From: Thiotrichaceae bacterium
Lineage (GTDB): Bacteria; Pseudomonadota; Gammaproteobacteria; Thiotrichales; Thiotrichaceae
DNA length: 54,835 nt
Direction of reading: 5' to 3'
Assembly (NCBI GenBank): GCA_023144895.1
Contig: JAGLEV010000076.1
Coordinates: forward strand, 1 to 54,835
The translations under genes and the position numbers were made by a program. Below the pieces are notes generated by a model. That model had not been told where the DNA came from and did not search any database. It saw nothing but the letters and a program-made list of their open reading frames with translations. Below, one piece after another: positions 1 to 8,215 of the stretch (its first letter is position 1; each line of letters starts with the position of its first letter).

Positions 1-112
1 ATATTCCTGTGAATTTCGCTAAAATGAAAACAGAGTCATTAATACTTAATTATTTTTAAGCTATTGATCTATTCAATCAACTCTTTATCTTAAATGGAAG
101 AAAAAATATGGG

Positions 113-1147
113 TTACTCACCTTCAGCCCCCTCTATCAGTAACAACAACTGAGTCTCAATTAAAGTCGGTTCAATACCCTCTAAACAAGCCCGAGTCCCC
201 AGTGGACATTTTCGCTTAAAACAGGGGCTACACTCAAGCTCTAGATCAATTATTTTATGATTCTTAGAAAGTGGTGGTGTAAAATGTGGATCTGAAGAAC
301 CATAAATTGCCACCAGTGGTGTATTCACGGCAGCAGCAATATGCATCAAACCAGAATCATTACTCACCACCCCGCTAGCAACGGTTAAAAGATGAATCGC
401 CTCTGTTAAACTCGTTTTCCCTGTAAAATCCATTAATTGGCTAGAATTACCCACATTATCTATAATTTTTTGAGCAACCCCTTGATCTTTTTCAGAGCCA
501 AGTATCACAACATGATAACCTTTCAAGCAGAGCGCATCAACAAGATGAGCAAAGTGTTTAGCAGGCCAGCGTTTAGCCTCACCATATTCAGCTCCTGGAC
601 AAAGGATAATAAATGGAGTATTAAGCTGTAAGTATTTTAAAGTCTGAGATAATTTTGTCTGATCAACAGCAAGTTGAGGAGCCAAATATTGAGGTGCTGA
701 TGAACTAGGCTCTCTTGCTAAAGCAACAAAACGTTGCACCGTCATGGTTAATATATCAGGGTTTAAAATATGCATAGTATTAATCAGCCCATAACGCATC
801 TCACCTTTAAACCCACTGCGTTTTTTAATCTTAGCCCAATAGGGTATCAGTGCTGATTTTAACGAATTGGGTAAGGTAATTGCCCAGTCATAACCCTTTT
901 CACGCAATGACTTCCCAAGTTGGTAGCGTATTTTTAACCCCAGCGAACCGTGCCCAACAGGCATAACAATCGAGTCAGTGACTTCTGGCATACTTTCTAA
1001 TAAAGCTTTACTCCACTGTGGTGCGAGAACATCAATTTGCATGGCAGGATAATCTTGTTTTAGCTGAATAAATAAGCTTTGTGCCATGACCATATCGCCA
1101 ACCCATGAAGGTCCAACAACCAAGCATTTTTTAGGTGAATTTATCAT
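113..1147 (-). CDS. waaF: ADP-heptose:LPS heptosyltransferase II
   Basis: Transfers the second L-glycero-D-manno-heptose from ADP-heptose onto inner-core LPS at the cytoplasmic face of the inner membrane. The GT9-family signs are visible: the N-terminal GPSWVGDMVMAQ motif, CPGAEYGEAKRWP near the middle, and SNDSGLMHIAAA in the C-terminal nucleotide-sugar half. The length of 344 residues is normal. The frame also opens with a TTG six bases upstream, but I chose the ATG at 1147 because it gives the usual WaaF N-terminus; no strong ribosome binding site is seen for either. It diverges from gmhA-hldE-hldD, which makes its donor substrate, so the intergenic stretch 1148-1266 should carry both promoters. 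Confidence 0.93.
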   Translation of the reverse strand: MINSPKKCLVVGPSWVGDMVMAQSLFIQLKQDYPAMQIDVLAPQWSKALLESMPEVTDSIVMPVGHGSLGLKIRYQLGKSLREKGYDWAITLPNSLKSALIPYWAKIKKRSGFKGEMRYGLINTMHILNPDILTMTVQRFVALAREPSSSAPQYLAPQLAVDQTKLSQTLKYLQLNTPFIILCPGAEYGEAKRWPAKHFAHLVDALCLKGYHVVILGSEKDQGVAQKIIDNVGNSSQLMDFTGKTSLTEAIHLLTVASGVVSNDSGLMHIAAAVNTPLVAIYGSSDPHFTPPLSKNHKIIDLELECSPCFKRKCPLGTRACLEGIEPTLIETQLLLLIEGAEGE

Positions 1148-1207
1148 GACCAAAAGAATAGCATGAAAAATGATGAGAGTTGTTAATATAGGATATTGTT
1201 CACTTAC

Positions 1208-1213
1208 TATAAT
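1208..1213 (+). promoter_or_regulatory. Candidate -10 box for gmhA operon
   Basis: A perfect TATAAT lies 53 bases before the gmhA ATG, in the only intergenic space before the heptose operon. No good -35 sits at 17 bases, so the assignment rests on the -10 alone. Confidence 0.35.
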
Positions 1214-1266
1214 CTTGCGTTACAATAGTCTTAATTAAAAATCACCCTAGGGGAGTGGCTGATTAT

Positions 1267-1845
1267 ATGGCTTCTTTTATACAACTCATTGATGAGCACA
1301 CATCGCTTATCGACCGATTGAAACACAACACACAGGCAATTAGCACTATTGAGAAGGCTTCAACAGCAATGATTCATGCTTTAGCTAATAATAAAAAAAT
1401 CTTGTTCTGTGGGAATGGGGGGAGTGCAGCGGATAGCCAGCACCTTGCTGCAGAATTAGTTGTGCGTTTTGAAACTAATCGAAGAGCTTTACCTGCTATC
1501 GCGCTGACTGCTAATAGCTCAACCTTAACCGCTCATAGTAATGATATTGGTTTTGAAACGGTCTTTTCTCGACAAGTTGAAGCCTTGGGTCAAGCAGGGG
1601 ATGTGCTCATTGCTATTTCCACATCAGGAGCGAGCAACAATATTATTAAAGCCGTACAAGCTGCAAATGAAAAAGATATGATGACCATTGCAATGACGGG
1701 ATCTGAAGGTAATCAATTGGCTGAGCTAGCAAATATTGCCGTTAAAATCCCTAGCAATACAACCGCACGTATTCAAGAAGCACACATAATGGTTGGGCAT
1801 TGGTGGTGTCAGCAGATTGATCAACACGTGACTGAGGAACAATAA
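1267..1845 (+). CDS. gmhA: Phosphoheptose isomerase (sedoheptulose 7-phosphate isomerase)
   Basis: Converts D-sedoheptulose 7-phosphate to D-glycero-D-manno-heptose 7-phosphate, the first step to ADP-heptose. It is a single SIS domain with the CGNGGSAADSQH phosphosugar loop near residue 50 and AISTSGASNN downstream; the C-terminal QEAHIMVGHWWC helix is typical. A GTG at 1255 is in frame but is directly abutted by the AGGGGA Shine-Dalgarno (1249-1254). The ATG at 1267 is 12 bases from that site and gives 192 residues, the usual family length, so I chose it. The stop codon overlaps the hldE start by one base (TAATG), indicating translational coupling. Confidence 0.95.
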   Translation: MASFIQLIDEHTSLIDRLKHNTQAISTIEKASTAMIHALANNKKILFCGNGGSAADSQHLAAELVVRFETNRRALPAIALTANSSTLTAHSNDIGFETVFSRQVEALGQAGDVLIAISTSGASNNIIKAVQAANEKDMMTIAMTGSEGNQLAELANIAVKIPSNTTARIQEAHIMVGHWWCQQIDQHVTEEQ

Positions 1846-3272
1846 TGTCAATAATCATTCCTGACTTTTCTACTGCCAAGGTGATGGTAGTGGGTGATGT
1901 GATGCTGGATCAATATTGGTATGGCAATACACAGCGCATCTCTCCTGAAGCCCCTGTGCCTGTGGTACATGTGCGAGATAATGAAATACGTGCAGGCGGA
2001 GCGAGTAATGTTGCCTTAAATATCTCGTCATTGGGTGGCAAGCCATTATTACTAGGATTAACAGGCGATGATGATAATGCTGATAAATTAGAACAGTTAT
2101 TAAGTCAGCAAAATGTTGATTGCTCTTTTCAACGTAGCCCTACCCATGATACTTGCCTTAAATTACGAGTGATTGCACAGCATCAACAAATGATTCGCTT
2201 GGATTTTGAGGATGATTTTGCTGACCTTGATAAATTTGACCTCATTGAACAGTTTAAACAGCAACTAACTGAATGTGATGTAATTATTTTATCGGATTAC
2301 AACAAAGGAACACTCTCAGCGGTTGCGCAGCTTATTGAGTCTGCTCGAAAAGTTGGAAAGCCAATCATTATTGATCCAAAAGGAACTGATTTTGAAAAAT
2401 ATCGTGGTGCAACGTTATTAACACCTAATCGTCATGAATTTGAAGCGGTCGTTGGAGCGTGTGAAAATACAGAAGTTTTAGTTGAAAAAGCAGAAAAACT
2501 GAGAGAGTCACTGGATCTAGAAGCCTTACTGGTAACACGAGGGGAAGAAGGTATGACACTCTGTGAAAAAGGTCAGCCAGCTTTTCACTTACCGACTTAT
2601 GCCCGTGAGGTCTTTGATGTAACGGGTGCAGGGGATACGGTCATCGGTACTTTAGCAACAGCGATGGCGGCAAAATGTAGTTTTGCTGATGCGGTTGCTT
2701 TGGCGAATCTTGCGGCAGGTAATGTGGTGCGTAAGTTGGGTACAGCAACAACCAGTATTGTTGAGCTACAGCAAGCACAACATCAACGTAATGAAGTTGG
2801 GTTTGGTCAATTAGATGAAGATCAGTTAGAACAGGTTATTATTGAAGCACATCAACGAGGTGAAAAAGTTATTATGACGAATGGTTGCTTTGATTTAATG
2901 CACACAGGGCATATTGCTTATCTTGAACAAGCACGAGCATTAGGGGATCGTTTAGTGGTTGCTGTTAATTCAGATGATTCTGTACGCCAGCTAAAAGGTG
3001 AATCACGTCCCATTCATTCTATTGATCAGCGAATGATCATGCTGGCAGCATTACAATGTGTGGATTGGGTGGTTGCCTTTAGTGAAAAAACTCCCGAGCG
3101 TCTTTACTGTCGTATTCTTCCTGATGTTATCGTCAAAGGAGGAGATTATACTGAGGATCAGGTTGCGGGTGGTGAATGTGTTAAAAAGCAGGGTGGAGAT
3201 GTACAAATACTGAGCTTTGTGGAAGGTCAGTCAACCAGTCATATTATCGAAAAAATAAGGATTTCAGAATGA
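1845..3272 (+). CDS. hldE: Bifunctional heptose 7-phosphate kinase / heptose 1-phosphate adenylyltransferase
   Basis: The two-domain enzyme phosphorylates heptose 7-phosphate at C1 and later adenylylates heptose 1-phosphate, steps 2 and 4 of ADP-heptose synthesis. Residues ~1-320 form a PfkB/ribokinase domain ([23 protein letters not shown], and the catalytic [10 protein letters not shown]). Residues ~345-475 form the cytidylyltransferase-like domain ([11 protein letters not shown], with the HxGH signature as HTGH, and [12 protein letters not shown]). Length 475 matches the fused enterobacterial form. The phosphatase GmhB is not encoded in this window. The last four bases (ATGA) overlap the hldD start. 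Confidence 0.96.
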   Translation: MSIIIPDFSTAKVMVVGDVMLDQYWYGNTQRISPEAPVPVVHVRDNEIRAGGASNVALNISSLGGKPLLLGLTGDDDNADKLEQLLSQQNVDCSFQRSPTHDTCLKLRVIAQHQQMIRLDFEDDFADLDKFDLIEQFKQQLTECDVIILSDYNKGTLSAVAQLIESARKVGKPIIIDPKGTDFEKYRGATLLTPNRHEFEAVVGACENTEVLVEKAEKLRESLDLEALLVTRGEEGMTLCEKGQPAFHLPTYAREVFDVTGAGDTVIGTLATAMAAKCSFADAVALANLAAGNVVRKLGTATTSIVELQQAQHQRNEVGFGQLDEDQLEQVIIEAHQRGEKVIMTNGCFDLMHTGHIAYLEQARALGDRLVVAVNSDDSVRQLKGESRPIHSIDQRMIMLAALQCVDWVVAFSEKTPERLYCRILPDVIVKGGDYTEDQVAGGECVKKQGGDVQILSFVEGQSTSHIIEKIRISE

Positions 3273-4213
3273 TTATAGTCACGGGTGGTGCAGGATTTAT
3301 TGGCAGTAATATTGTAAAACAGCTTAATGAGCGTGGTGAGACTGATATTTTAATTGTTGATAATTTAGAAAATGGCAAGAAAATGCTGAATATCAATGAT
3401 CTTGATATTGCAGACTATATGAGTCGAGAAGAATTTATTCAACGTATTAAAGCGAATGAGAAATTTGGCTCAGTTGATGCTGTTTTTCATGAAGGTGCTT
3501 GTTCTGCTACAACAGAGTGGGATGGACGATTTATTATGGAGAATAATTACGATTATTCCAAGTCGTTATTGCATTGGTGTGATGAGCATCGTGTACAATA
3601 TCTTTATGCTTCTTCTGCTTCTGTTTATGGTTCAGGTCTGACATTTACTGAAGATAGACAGTATGAGCGTCCAATTAATATGTATGCTTATTCAAAATTT
3701 CAGTTTGATCAGTATGTGCGTAATTTTATGCCTAAGGCATTGACGCAAATTGTTGGTTTTCGCTATTTTAATGTTTATGGTCCACGTGAACAGCATAAGG
3801 GCACGATGTCGAGTACCGCTTTTCATTTCCATAACCAACTAACTGAGAACGGTATTGCCCGATTATTTGCGGGTATCGATGGCTATGATAATGGTGAGCA
3901 ACGTCGTGATTTTGTTTATATTGATGATGTAGTGGATGTGAATTTATGGTTTATGGATAATCCTAGAAAATCAGGTATATTTAATTTAGGTACTGGTTGC
4001 TCACAATCCTTTAATGATATGGCTAACGCGGTTGTTAAGTGGCATGGCAAAGGTGAAATTGAATATATTCCTTTCCCTGATCATCTGAAAGGAGCTTACC
4101 AAAGCTTTACTGAAGCGGATATTACGGCACTACGGGAAGCAGGTTATGATACAGCGTTCCGTAACGTGGAGGAAGGTGTGAAGTGTTATTTGAATTGGAT
4201 AACAGGTGATTGA
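3269..4213 (+). CDS. hldD: ADP-L-glycero-D-manno-heptose 6-epimerase
   Basis: Epimerises ADP-D-glycero- to ADP-L-glycero-D-manno-heptose, the last step before WaaC/WaaF. It is an extended short-chain dehydrogenase with the Rossmann motif [11 protein letters not shown] at the N-terminus, the ASSASVYG segment and the YxxxK pair in [23 protein letters not shown] is characteristic of HldD. At 314 residues it has the normal length. It is coupled to hldE by an ATGA overlap, and a strong hairpin follows at 4232-4262. Confidence 0.96.
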   Translation: MIIVTGGAGFIGSNIVKQLNERGETDILIVDNLENGKKMLNINDLDIADYMSREEFIQRIKANEKFGSVDAVFHEGACSATTEWDGRFIMENNYDYSKSLLHWCDEHRVQYLYASSASVYGSGLTFTEDRQYERPINMYAYSKFQFDQYVRNFMPKALTQIVGFRYFNVYGPREQHKGTMSSTAFHFHNQLTENGIARLFAGIDGYDNGEQRRDFVYIDDVVDVNLWFMDNPRKSGIFNLGTGCSQSFNDMANAVVKWHGKGEIEYIPFPDHLKGAYQSFTEADITALREAGYDTAFRNVEEGVKCYLNWITGD

Positions 4214-4231
4214 TTCGTGTTTTAGTGAATC

Positions 4232-4262
4232 TTCGTAGCCTATTAATCTCTTAGGCTACGAA
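4232..4262 (+). terminator. Hairpin after hldD
   Basis: An 11-bp perfect stem (TTCGTAGCCTA / TAGGCTACGAA) has a 9-base loop, 18 bases after the hldD stop. Only a weak T tract follows (TAATACTTT), so it may be an imperfect intrinsic terminator or a 3'-end stabiliser. Confidence 0.5.
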
Positions 4263-4432
4263 TAATACTTTCGCTCAATTTCACTTTAAGATAAAAATAA
4301 TTTTTTCAGCTGATATTAACCCATTGCTTCACTGTGATTAAAGACTTAAAAATGCGATGTTTTCATTTTGGTGAAGGCATGGAGCAATCCTATGGATTAA
4401 CTGCTATTTATACTTAGTCTCTACACTCTTAG

Positions 4433-5446
4433 TTATGTTATACCATGATATTTTTTATACCAAGTGGCAAAGTTCTCAACACCTTTTTTAACGGGCATTG
4501 ATGGTTTGTAGTTAAATTCAGCCACTAGGTCATCAACATCAGCATAAGTATCAGGTACATCACCTGGTTGTAATGGTAACAATTCTTTATCGGCTTTAAT
4601 TCCCATCGACTTTTCTAAGGCTTCTATGTAGTCTAATAAGGCAACAGGGTGATTGTTACCGATATTATAAACACGCCAAGGGGCTTTACTTGAGCCAGAA
4701 TCGGGCTGATTACCATCCCAATTAGGGTTGCCTTGTGCTGGACGAGCGAGTATACGAACAACCCCCTCAACAATATCATCAATATAAGTAAAATCACGAC
4801 GATGATTGCCATAATTATACACTTGGATTTTTTCACCTGCTACCATACGACGAGTGAATTTTTGTAATGCCATATCAGGACGATCCCAAGGACCATAAAC
4901 CGTGAAAAAACGTAATCCTGTTGTGGGTAGGTCGTATAAATGACTATAAGTATGTGCCATTAATTCATTGGCTTTCTTCGTTGCAGCATAGAGGCTGACA
5001 GGGTGATCAACATTATCGTGAATAGAAAAGGGAGTTTTAGTATTAGAGCCATAAACTGAACTGGATGAAGCATAAACAAAGTGTCCTACCTTATTGTGGC
5101 GACACCCTTCAAGCAAGTGACCAAAACCAACAAGATTGGTATCAATATAGGCCATAGGATTTTCTAAAGAGTAGCGAACTCCTGCCTGAGCCGCTAAATT
5201 AACAACCCCATCAAAGTGTTGCTCTTTAAATAAAGTAGCCATACCTTCACGGTCTTCAATATTCATGCGGATATGGGTGTAATTAGGATGATTAATATGA
5301 CGAGCAAGGCGCGCTTCTTTTAGTGCAGGATCATAATAATCATTGTGGTTATCAATACCAATGACCTGATCACCTTGATCAAGTAAACGAAGACTTAATG
5401 CTGATCCAATAAATCCAGCGGAACCTGTAACGAGGATTTTTTTCAT
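4433..5446 (-). CDS. NAD-dependent epimerase, UDP-glucuronate 4-epimerase type
   Basis: Likely interconverts UDP-glucuronate and UDP-galacturonate for surface polysaccharide or LPS core. It is an extended SDR with GSAGFIGSALS at the N-terminus, AQAGVRYSLENP, the ASSSSVYGSNTKTPFS stretch and YAATKKANELMAHTY holding the catalytic Tyr and Lys. LRFFTVYGPWDRPDMA and the later IDDIVEGVVR are typical of the CapI/WcaG-like glucuronate epimerases. Length 337 fits. The start has a GGGAG site seven bases upstream. It stands alone on the minus strand between hldD and waaC, so galacturonate in the inner core is a reasonable inference. The gene name varies (capI, lspL), so I leave the symbol empty. Confidence 0.87.
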   Translation of the reverse strand: MKKILVTGSAGFIGSALSLRLLDQGDQVIGIDNHNDYYDPALKEARLARHINHPNYTHIRMNIEDREGMATLFKEQHFDGVVNLAAQAGVRYSLENPMAYIDTNLVGFGHLLEGCRHNKVGHFVYASSSSVYGSNTKTPFSIHDNVDHPVSLYAATKKANELMAHTYSHLYDLPTTGLRFFTVYGPWDRPDMALQKFTRRMVAGEKIQVYNYGNHRRDFTYIDDIVEGVVRILARPAQGNPNWDGNQPDSGSSKAPWRVYNIGNNHPVALLDYIEALEKSMGIKADKELLPLQPGDVPDTYADVDDLVAEFNYKPSMPVKKGVENFATWYKKYHGIT

Positions 5447-5614
5447 ATATTTCTCCCATAATAGCTTTTATAATTTTGTTGGTGAAAGTATGGTAAGGAT
5501 TTTATGGGCAAGGTACAAGTATTGAGCTTATGTTAAGTTGATGTACCTAGTGGTTAGCCTTAGTTATGAACCATCGCGTAGAAAATATGGGTTAAACACT
5601 CAGGATTAAATAAG

Positions 5615-6589
5615 ATGCGTAAAATTTTAATTGTCAAAACTTCCTCTTTGGGTGATATTGTACATATGCTTCCAGCGGTAGTTGATGCGATGCGTCAATG
5701 TGATGATGTTCAATTTGACTGGCTAGTAGAAGAAGGCTTTGCAGAAGTTCCGCGCTGGAGCCCTTTAATAAACCAAGTCATCCCAGTGGCTATGCGCCGT
5801 TGGAAAAAAGCTTTATTTAGCAGGCAGACATGGGCTGAAATTAAAAGGCTAAAGAAACAGTTGCGCTTGCAAAACTATGATTGTGTCATTGATTCTCAGG
5901 GACTGGTGAAAAGTGCAGTTGCTGCACGATGGGCAAAGGCAGAGCAGGGTATATGGGGTTATGATGCTAAAAGTATTAGAGAGCCTTTAGCTTCTCGTTT
6001 TTATCAAAGAACCTTTAAGGTAAACAAAAATCAACATGCCATTACTCGTAATCGTCATTTAATGGCACAGGCTTTGGGTTATACATTAGAAGGTTTAGTA
6101 CTTGATTATGGCTTATCAACCGTTGTATTTCCTGATTTAGCATTAGAGATTACAAGCCCCTATATTGTAGCTTTGCATGGTACAAGTAGGGTTGATAAGG
6201 AATGGCGAGAGTCGTATTGGGGAGTATTATTAACCACACTGCATACCAATAAAATAACCGTACTGTTTCCATGGGGGAATGAGAGAGAACATCAGCGAGC
6301 CATACGTTTAGCAGATAAACACAGCAATGTCCTCGTATTACCAAAAGCTTCACTGTCTCACTTAGCAGGGCTTATTGCTGGGGCAGAGGCAGTGATCGGT
6401 ATGGATACGGGTCTAATGCATATTGCAGCAGCATTAGATAAATCAGGTTTAGGTCTTTATCCTGTCACAAGACCTTTCTTAACAGGGGTGATGACAGGGG
6501 GAGAGGTTAATAAAATAGAGAATATAGCAGGGCTTGATTGTGAGAATGTTGATTTAGTGATTAGTCAGTTACTGAAAGGTATACGCTGA
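5615..6589 (+). CDS. waaC: ADP-heptose:LPS heptosyltransferase I
   Basis: Adds the first heptose to Kdo2-lipid A. It is a GT9 protein with ILIVKTSSLGDIVHMLPA at the N-terminus, ALHGTSRVDKEWRE in the middle and IGMDTGLMHIAAALD in the C-terminal ADP-heptose binding half. Length is 324 residues, as usual. AGGA lies about 10 bases before the ATG. It is a monocistronic unit between the epimerase gene (divergent) and a secreted protein gene (convergent). Together with waaF and hldE/hldD it completes heptose transfer in this window. Confidence 0.94.
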   Translation: MRKILIVKTSSLGDIVHMLPAVVDAMRQCDDVQFDWLVEEGFAEVPRWSPLINQVIPVAMRRWKKALFSRQTWAEIKRLKKQLRLQNYDCVIDSQGLVKSAVAARWAKAEQGIWGYDAKSIREPLASRFYQRTFKVNKNQHAITRNRHLMAQALGYTLEGLVLDYGLSTVVFPDLALEITSPYIVALHGTSRVDKEWRESYWGVLLTTLHTNKITVLFPWGNEREHQRAIRLADKHSNVLVLPKASLSHLAGLIAGAEAVIGMDTGLMHIAAALDKSGLGLYPVTRPFLTGVMTGGEVNKIENIAGLDCENVDLVISQLLKGIR

Positions 6590-6590
6590 G

Positions 6591-6619
6591 TACATTCTCA
6601 CAAGTTCTGTGAGAATGTA
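6591..6619 (+). terminator. Hairpin after waaC
   Basis: A perfect 12-bp stem (TACATTCTCACA / TGTGAGAATGTA) with a 5-base loop begins one base after the waaC stop. No T run follows on either side, so it may protect the 3' end rather than terminate. Confidence 0.45.
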
Positions 6620-6774
6620 GTTGTAGATTTGAGAGCTTTGTAAGAGTCTCGTTTTTATGATCGTTATATTTAAAATTGTCTTAAAATACTCATTACACTA
6701 ATCAACTGAGTTTTTTATCAAATTTTCCTTACGCTCAAAAAACTTGTTCTCATACAAACCTATCCTATTAATAA

Positions 6775-7110
6775 TTATTTACTGCGATCTTTGTTATAAC
6801 GAAAGTCAAAAATCTTTAAGCGGCTACGATGTAGCATTTTAAATAATTGTGTTTTCTCTGTGCTGTTGATTTTATTGTCACTTAACATGCTTTTATAGGT
6901 TTTGCTGATACGCAATTGCTCTTTATTTAAGATGTTCTTTTCGGCAATAGTTATCTGACCTAATTGGATACCTTTTTGAATATCCTTGCCTTGCTTATCA
7001 AGCTTAACTTTAACTTGCGTGCTATTGGCATAAGTTGCTGTCGATATGATGCTTGTTACGACAAAAATTAACAGTGTGATGGTCTTCTTGGTCATACTGT
7101 GAAACGTCAT
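6775..7110 (-). CDS. Small secreted protein of unknown function
   Basis: I do not recognise the family. The 111-residue product has a cleavable signal peptide (residues ~1-28, ending STATYA), so it should be periplasmic. The remainder is hydrophilic, lysine-rich and mostly helical by composition, with no cysteine. An AGGAG site seven bases upstream supports the start at 7110; an internal ATG five codons in is also possible. It converges with waaC and shares no operon with the next gene, 279 bases upstream. Confidence 0.7.
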   Translation of the reverse strand: MTFHSMTKKTITLLIFVVTSIISTATYANSTQVKVKLDKQGKDIQKGIQLGQITIAEKNILNKEQLRISKTYKSMLSDNKINSTEKTQLFKMLHRSRLKIFDFRYNKDRSK

Positions 7111-7330
7111 GAGTATGCTCCTATTCTCTGTATAAAAATTATAATTATCAGAATACTTTTATAGTATTTCTATAGTAAACCTAGCAAACATTCTGACTAT
7201 TGGTTTGTATATATATAGATTATAGGGTCTGTGGTATCGATAAGTGGATTATAGTAAGCTATTGTTTTTAAGGTATAATATAAGCCATTTTAGGGTGTTG
7301 ATTATTTTAAGTGGTAGTAACAAGCTCAGA

Positions 7331-7363
7331 AGTAAACAGTGAAAGGAGGTTCCACTGCTTACT
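7331..7363 (-). terminator. Hairpin downstream of DUF4360 gene
   Basis: An 11-bp imperfect inverted repeat with one mismatch (AGTAAACAGTG / CACTGCTTACT) and an 11-base loop lies 27 bases beyond the stop of the 7390-8025 gene. No T run is visible. Confidence 0.35.
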
Positions 7364-7389
7364 TTGAACAAGTCACTTCCAAAAAGTGA

Positions 7390-8025
7390 TTACATCTTGC
7401 AAGGCTTCCAACGTAGACGGAAATCTAATGCATGAGGTCCACGATGATGAACAATCGTATCAGACTTGACGTCGACAGAATCAACCCCTGCCATTGCTTG
7501 TTGGTTACGACGAGTTTTTACTTTAATCGCAGTTTTAGCTCGAAGGATTACATTTGCTCCACAAGGAGACCATGTATGAGCCCAGACTGCTAAGCGATCT
7601 TTTTTGAAAAATTCTTCACTTCTACTGCCGTTCCAGCGATTAACAAAACGTGGGCCACGAGTACCAGCGAAGAAATATTCACGAGAGAATACAGCACTCG
7701 CTCTCTTAGGTAGCTCAATAAATCCACGGTAGTCAGCATTAACAAGAGAGATACTAAAACCTCTAGGTATTTTCATAGTAATCGAAATATCACATTTCTT
7801 ACGATCAAAAGTACGGTTATTAATGCCTGCTTCAGCATAAAACTCATCAAAGAGTACTGAGACGGCTTTTCCACCAGGAGCAATACTGACATCAGCACTG
7901 CCTGATGGACAACCATTACCAGCATAGCCGACTTTGGTCATTTTAAGATCACCAGCAGTAGCAGATTGGGAGGCTACTAGGGAAATGAGTGTTATTGCTG
8001 CAAATGCTTTAACTGTATTTAACAT
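7390..8025 (-). CDS. DUF4360-family secreted protein
   Basis: A secreted protein of 211 residues and unknown function. The signal peptide ends near residue 24 (SQSATA). The mature part carries the signs of DUF4360: an early GNGCPSGSADVSIAPGG stretch followed by VSVLFDEFYAEAG, then RKKCDISITMKIPRGFS and VNADYRGFIELP. Four cysteines (in GCPSG, KKCD, SPCGAN and KPCKM) could form two disulfides. AAGGAAG precedes the ATG by six bases. The family is described mainly from fungi and some bacteria, without a proven role. It is a single gene upstream of which lies the leftward kinase gene, 190 bases away. Confidence 0.8.
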   Translation of the reverse strand: MLNTVKAFAAITLISLVASQSATAGDLKMTKVGYAGNGCPSGSADVSIAPGGKAVSVLFDEFYAEAGINNRTFDRKKCDISITMKIPRGFSISLVNADYRGFIELPKRASAVFSREYFFAGTRGPRFVNRWNGSRSEEFFKKDRLAVWAHTWSPCGANVILRAKTAIKVKTRRNQQAMAGVDSVDVKSDTIVHHRGPHALDFRLRWKPCKM

Positions 8026-8215
8026 GATATTCTTCCTTATGTATCTATTAGATGAGTCGCTTAACTTTTAAGACTTTATTTTTAGGAGCTTTGAAGTTCC
8101 TTCGTCCTTGTTATTAAAGGCGACGTAATTTAAGAAAGCGGCTCAAATTATTTTATTTTTTTTGAAAAAGACTTCGATTTGAGTGAGTTTAATCATATGA
8201 GAAAGGTCTAGAGGC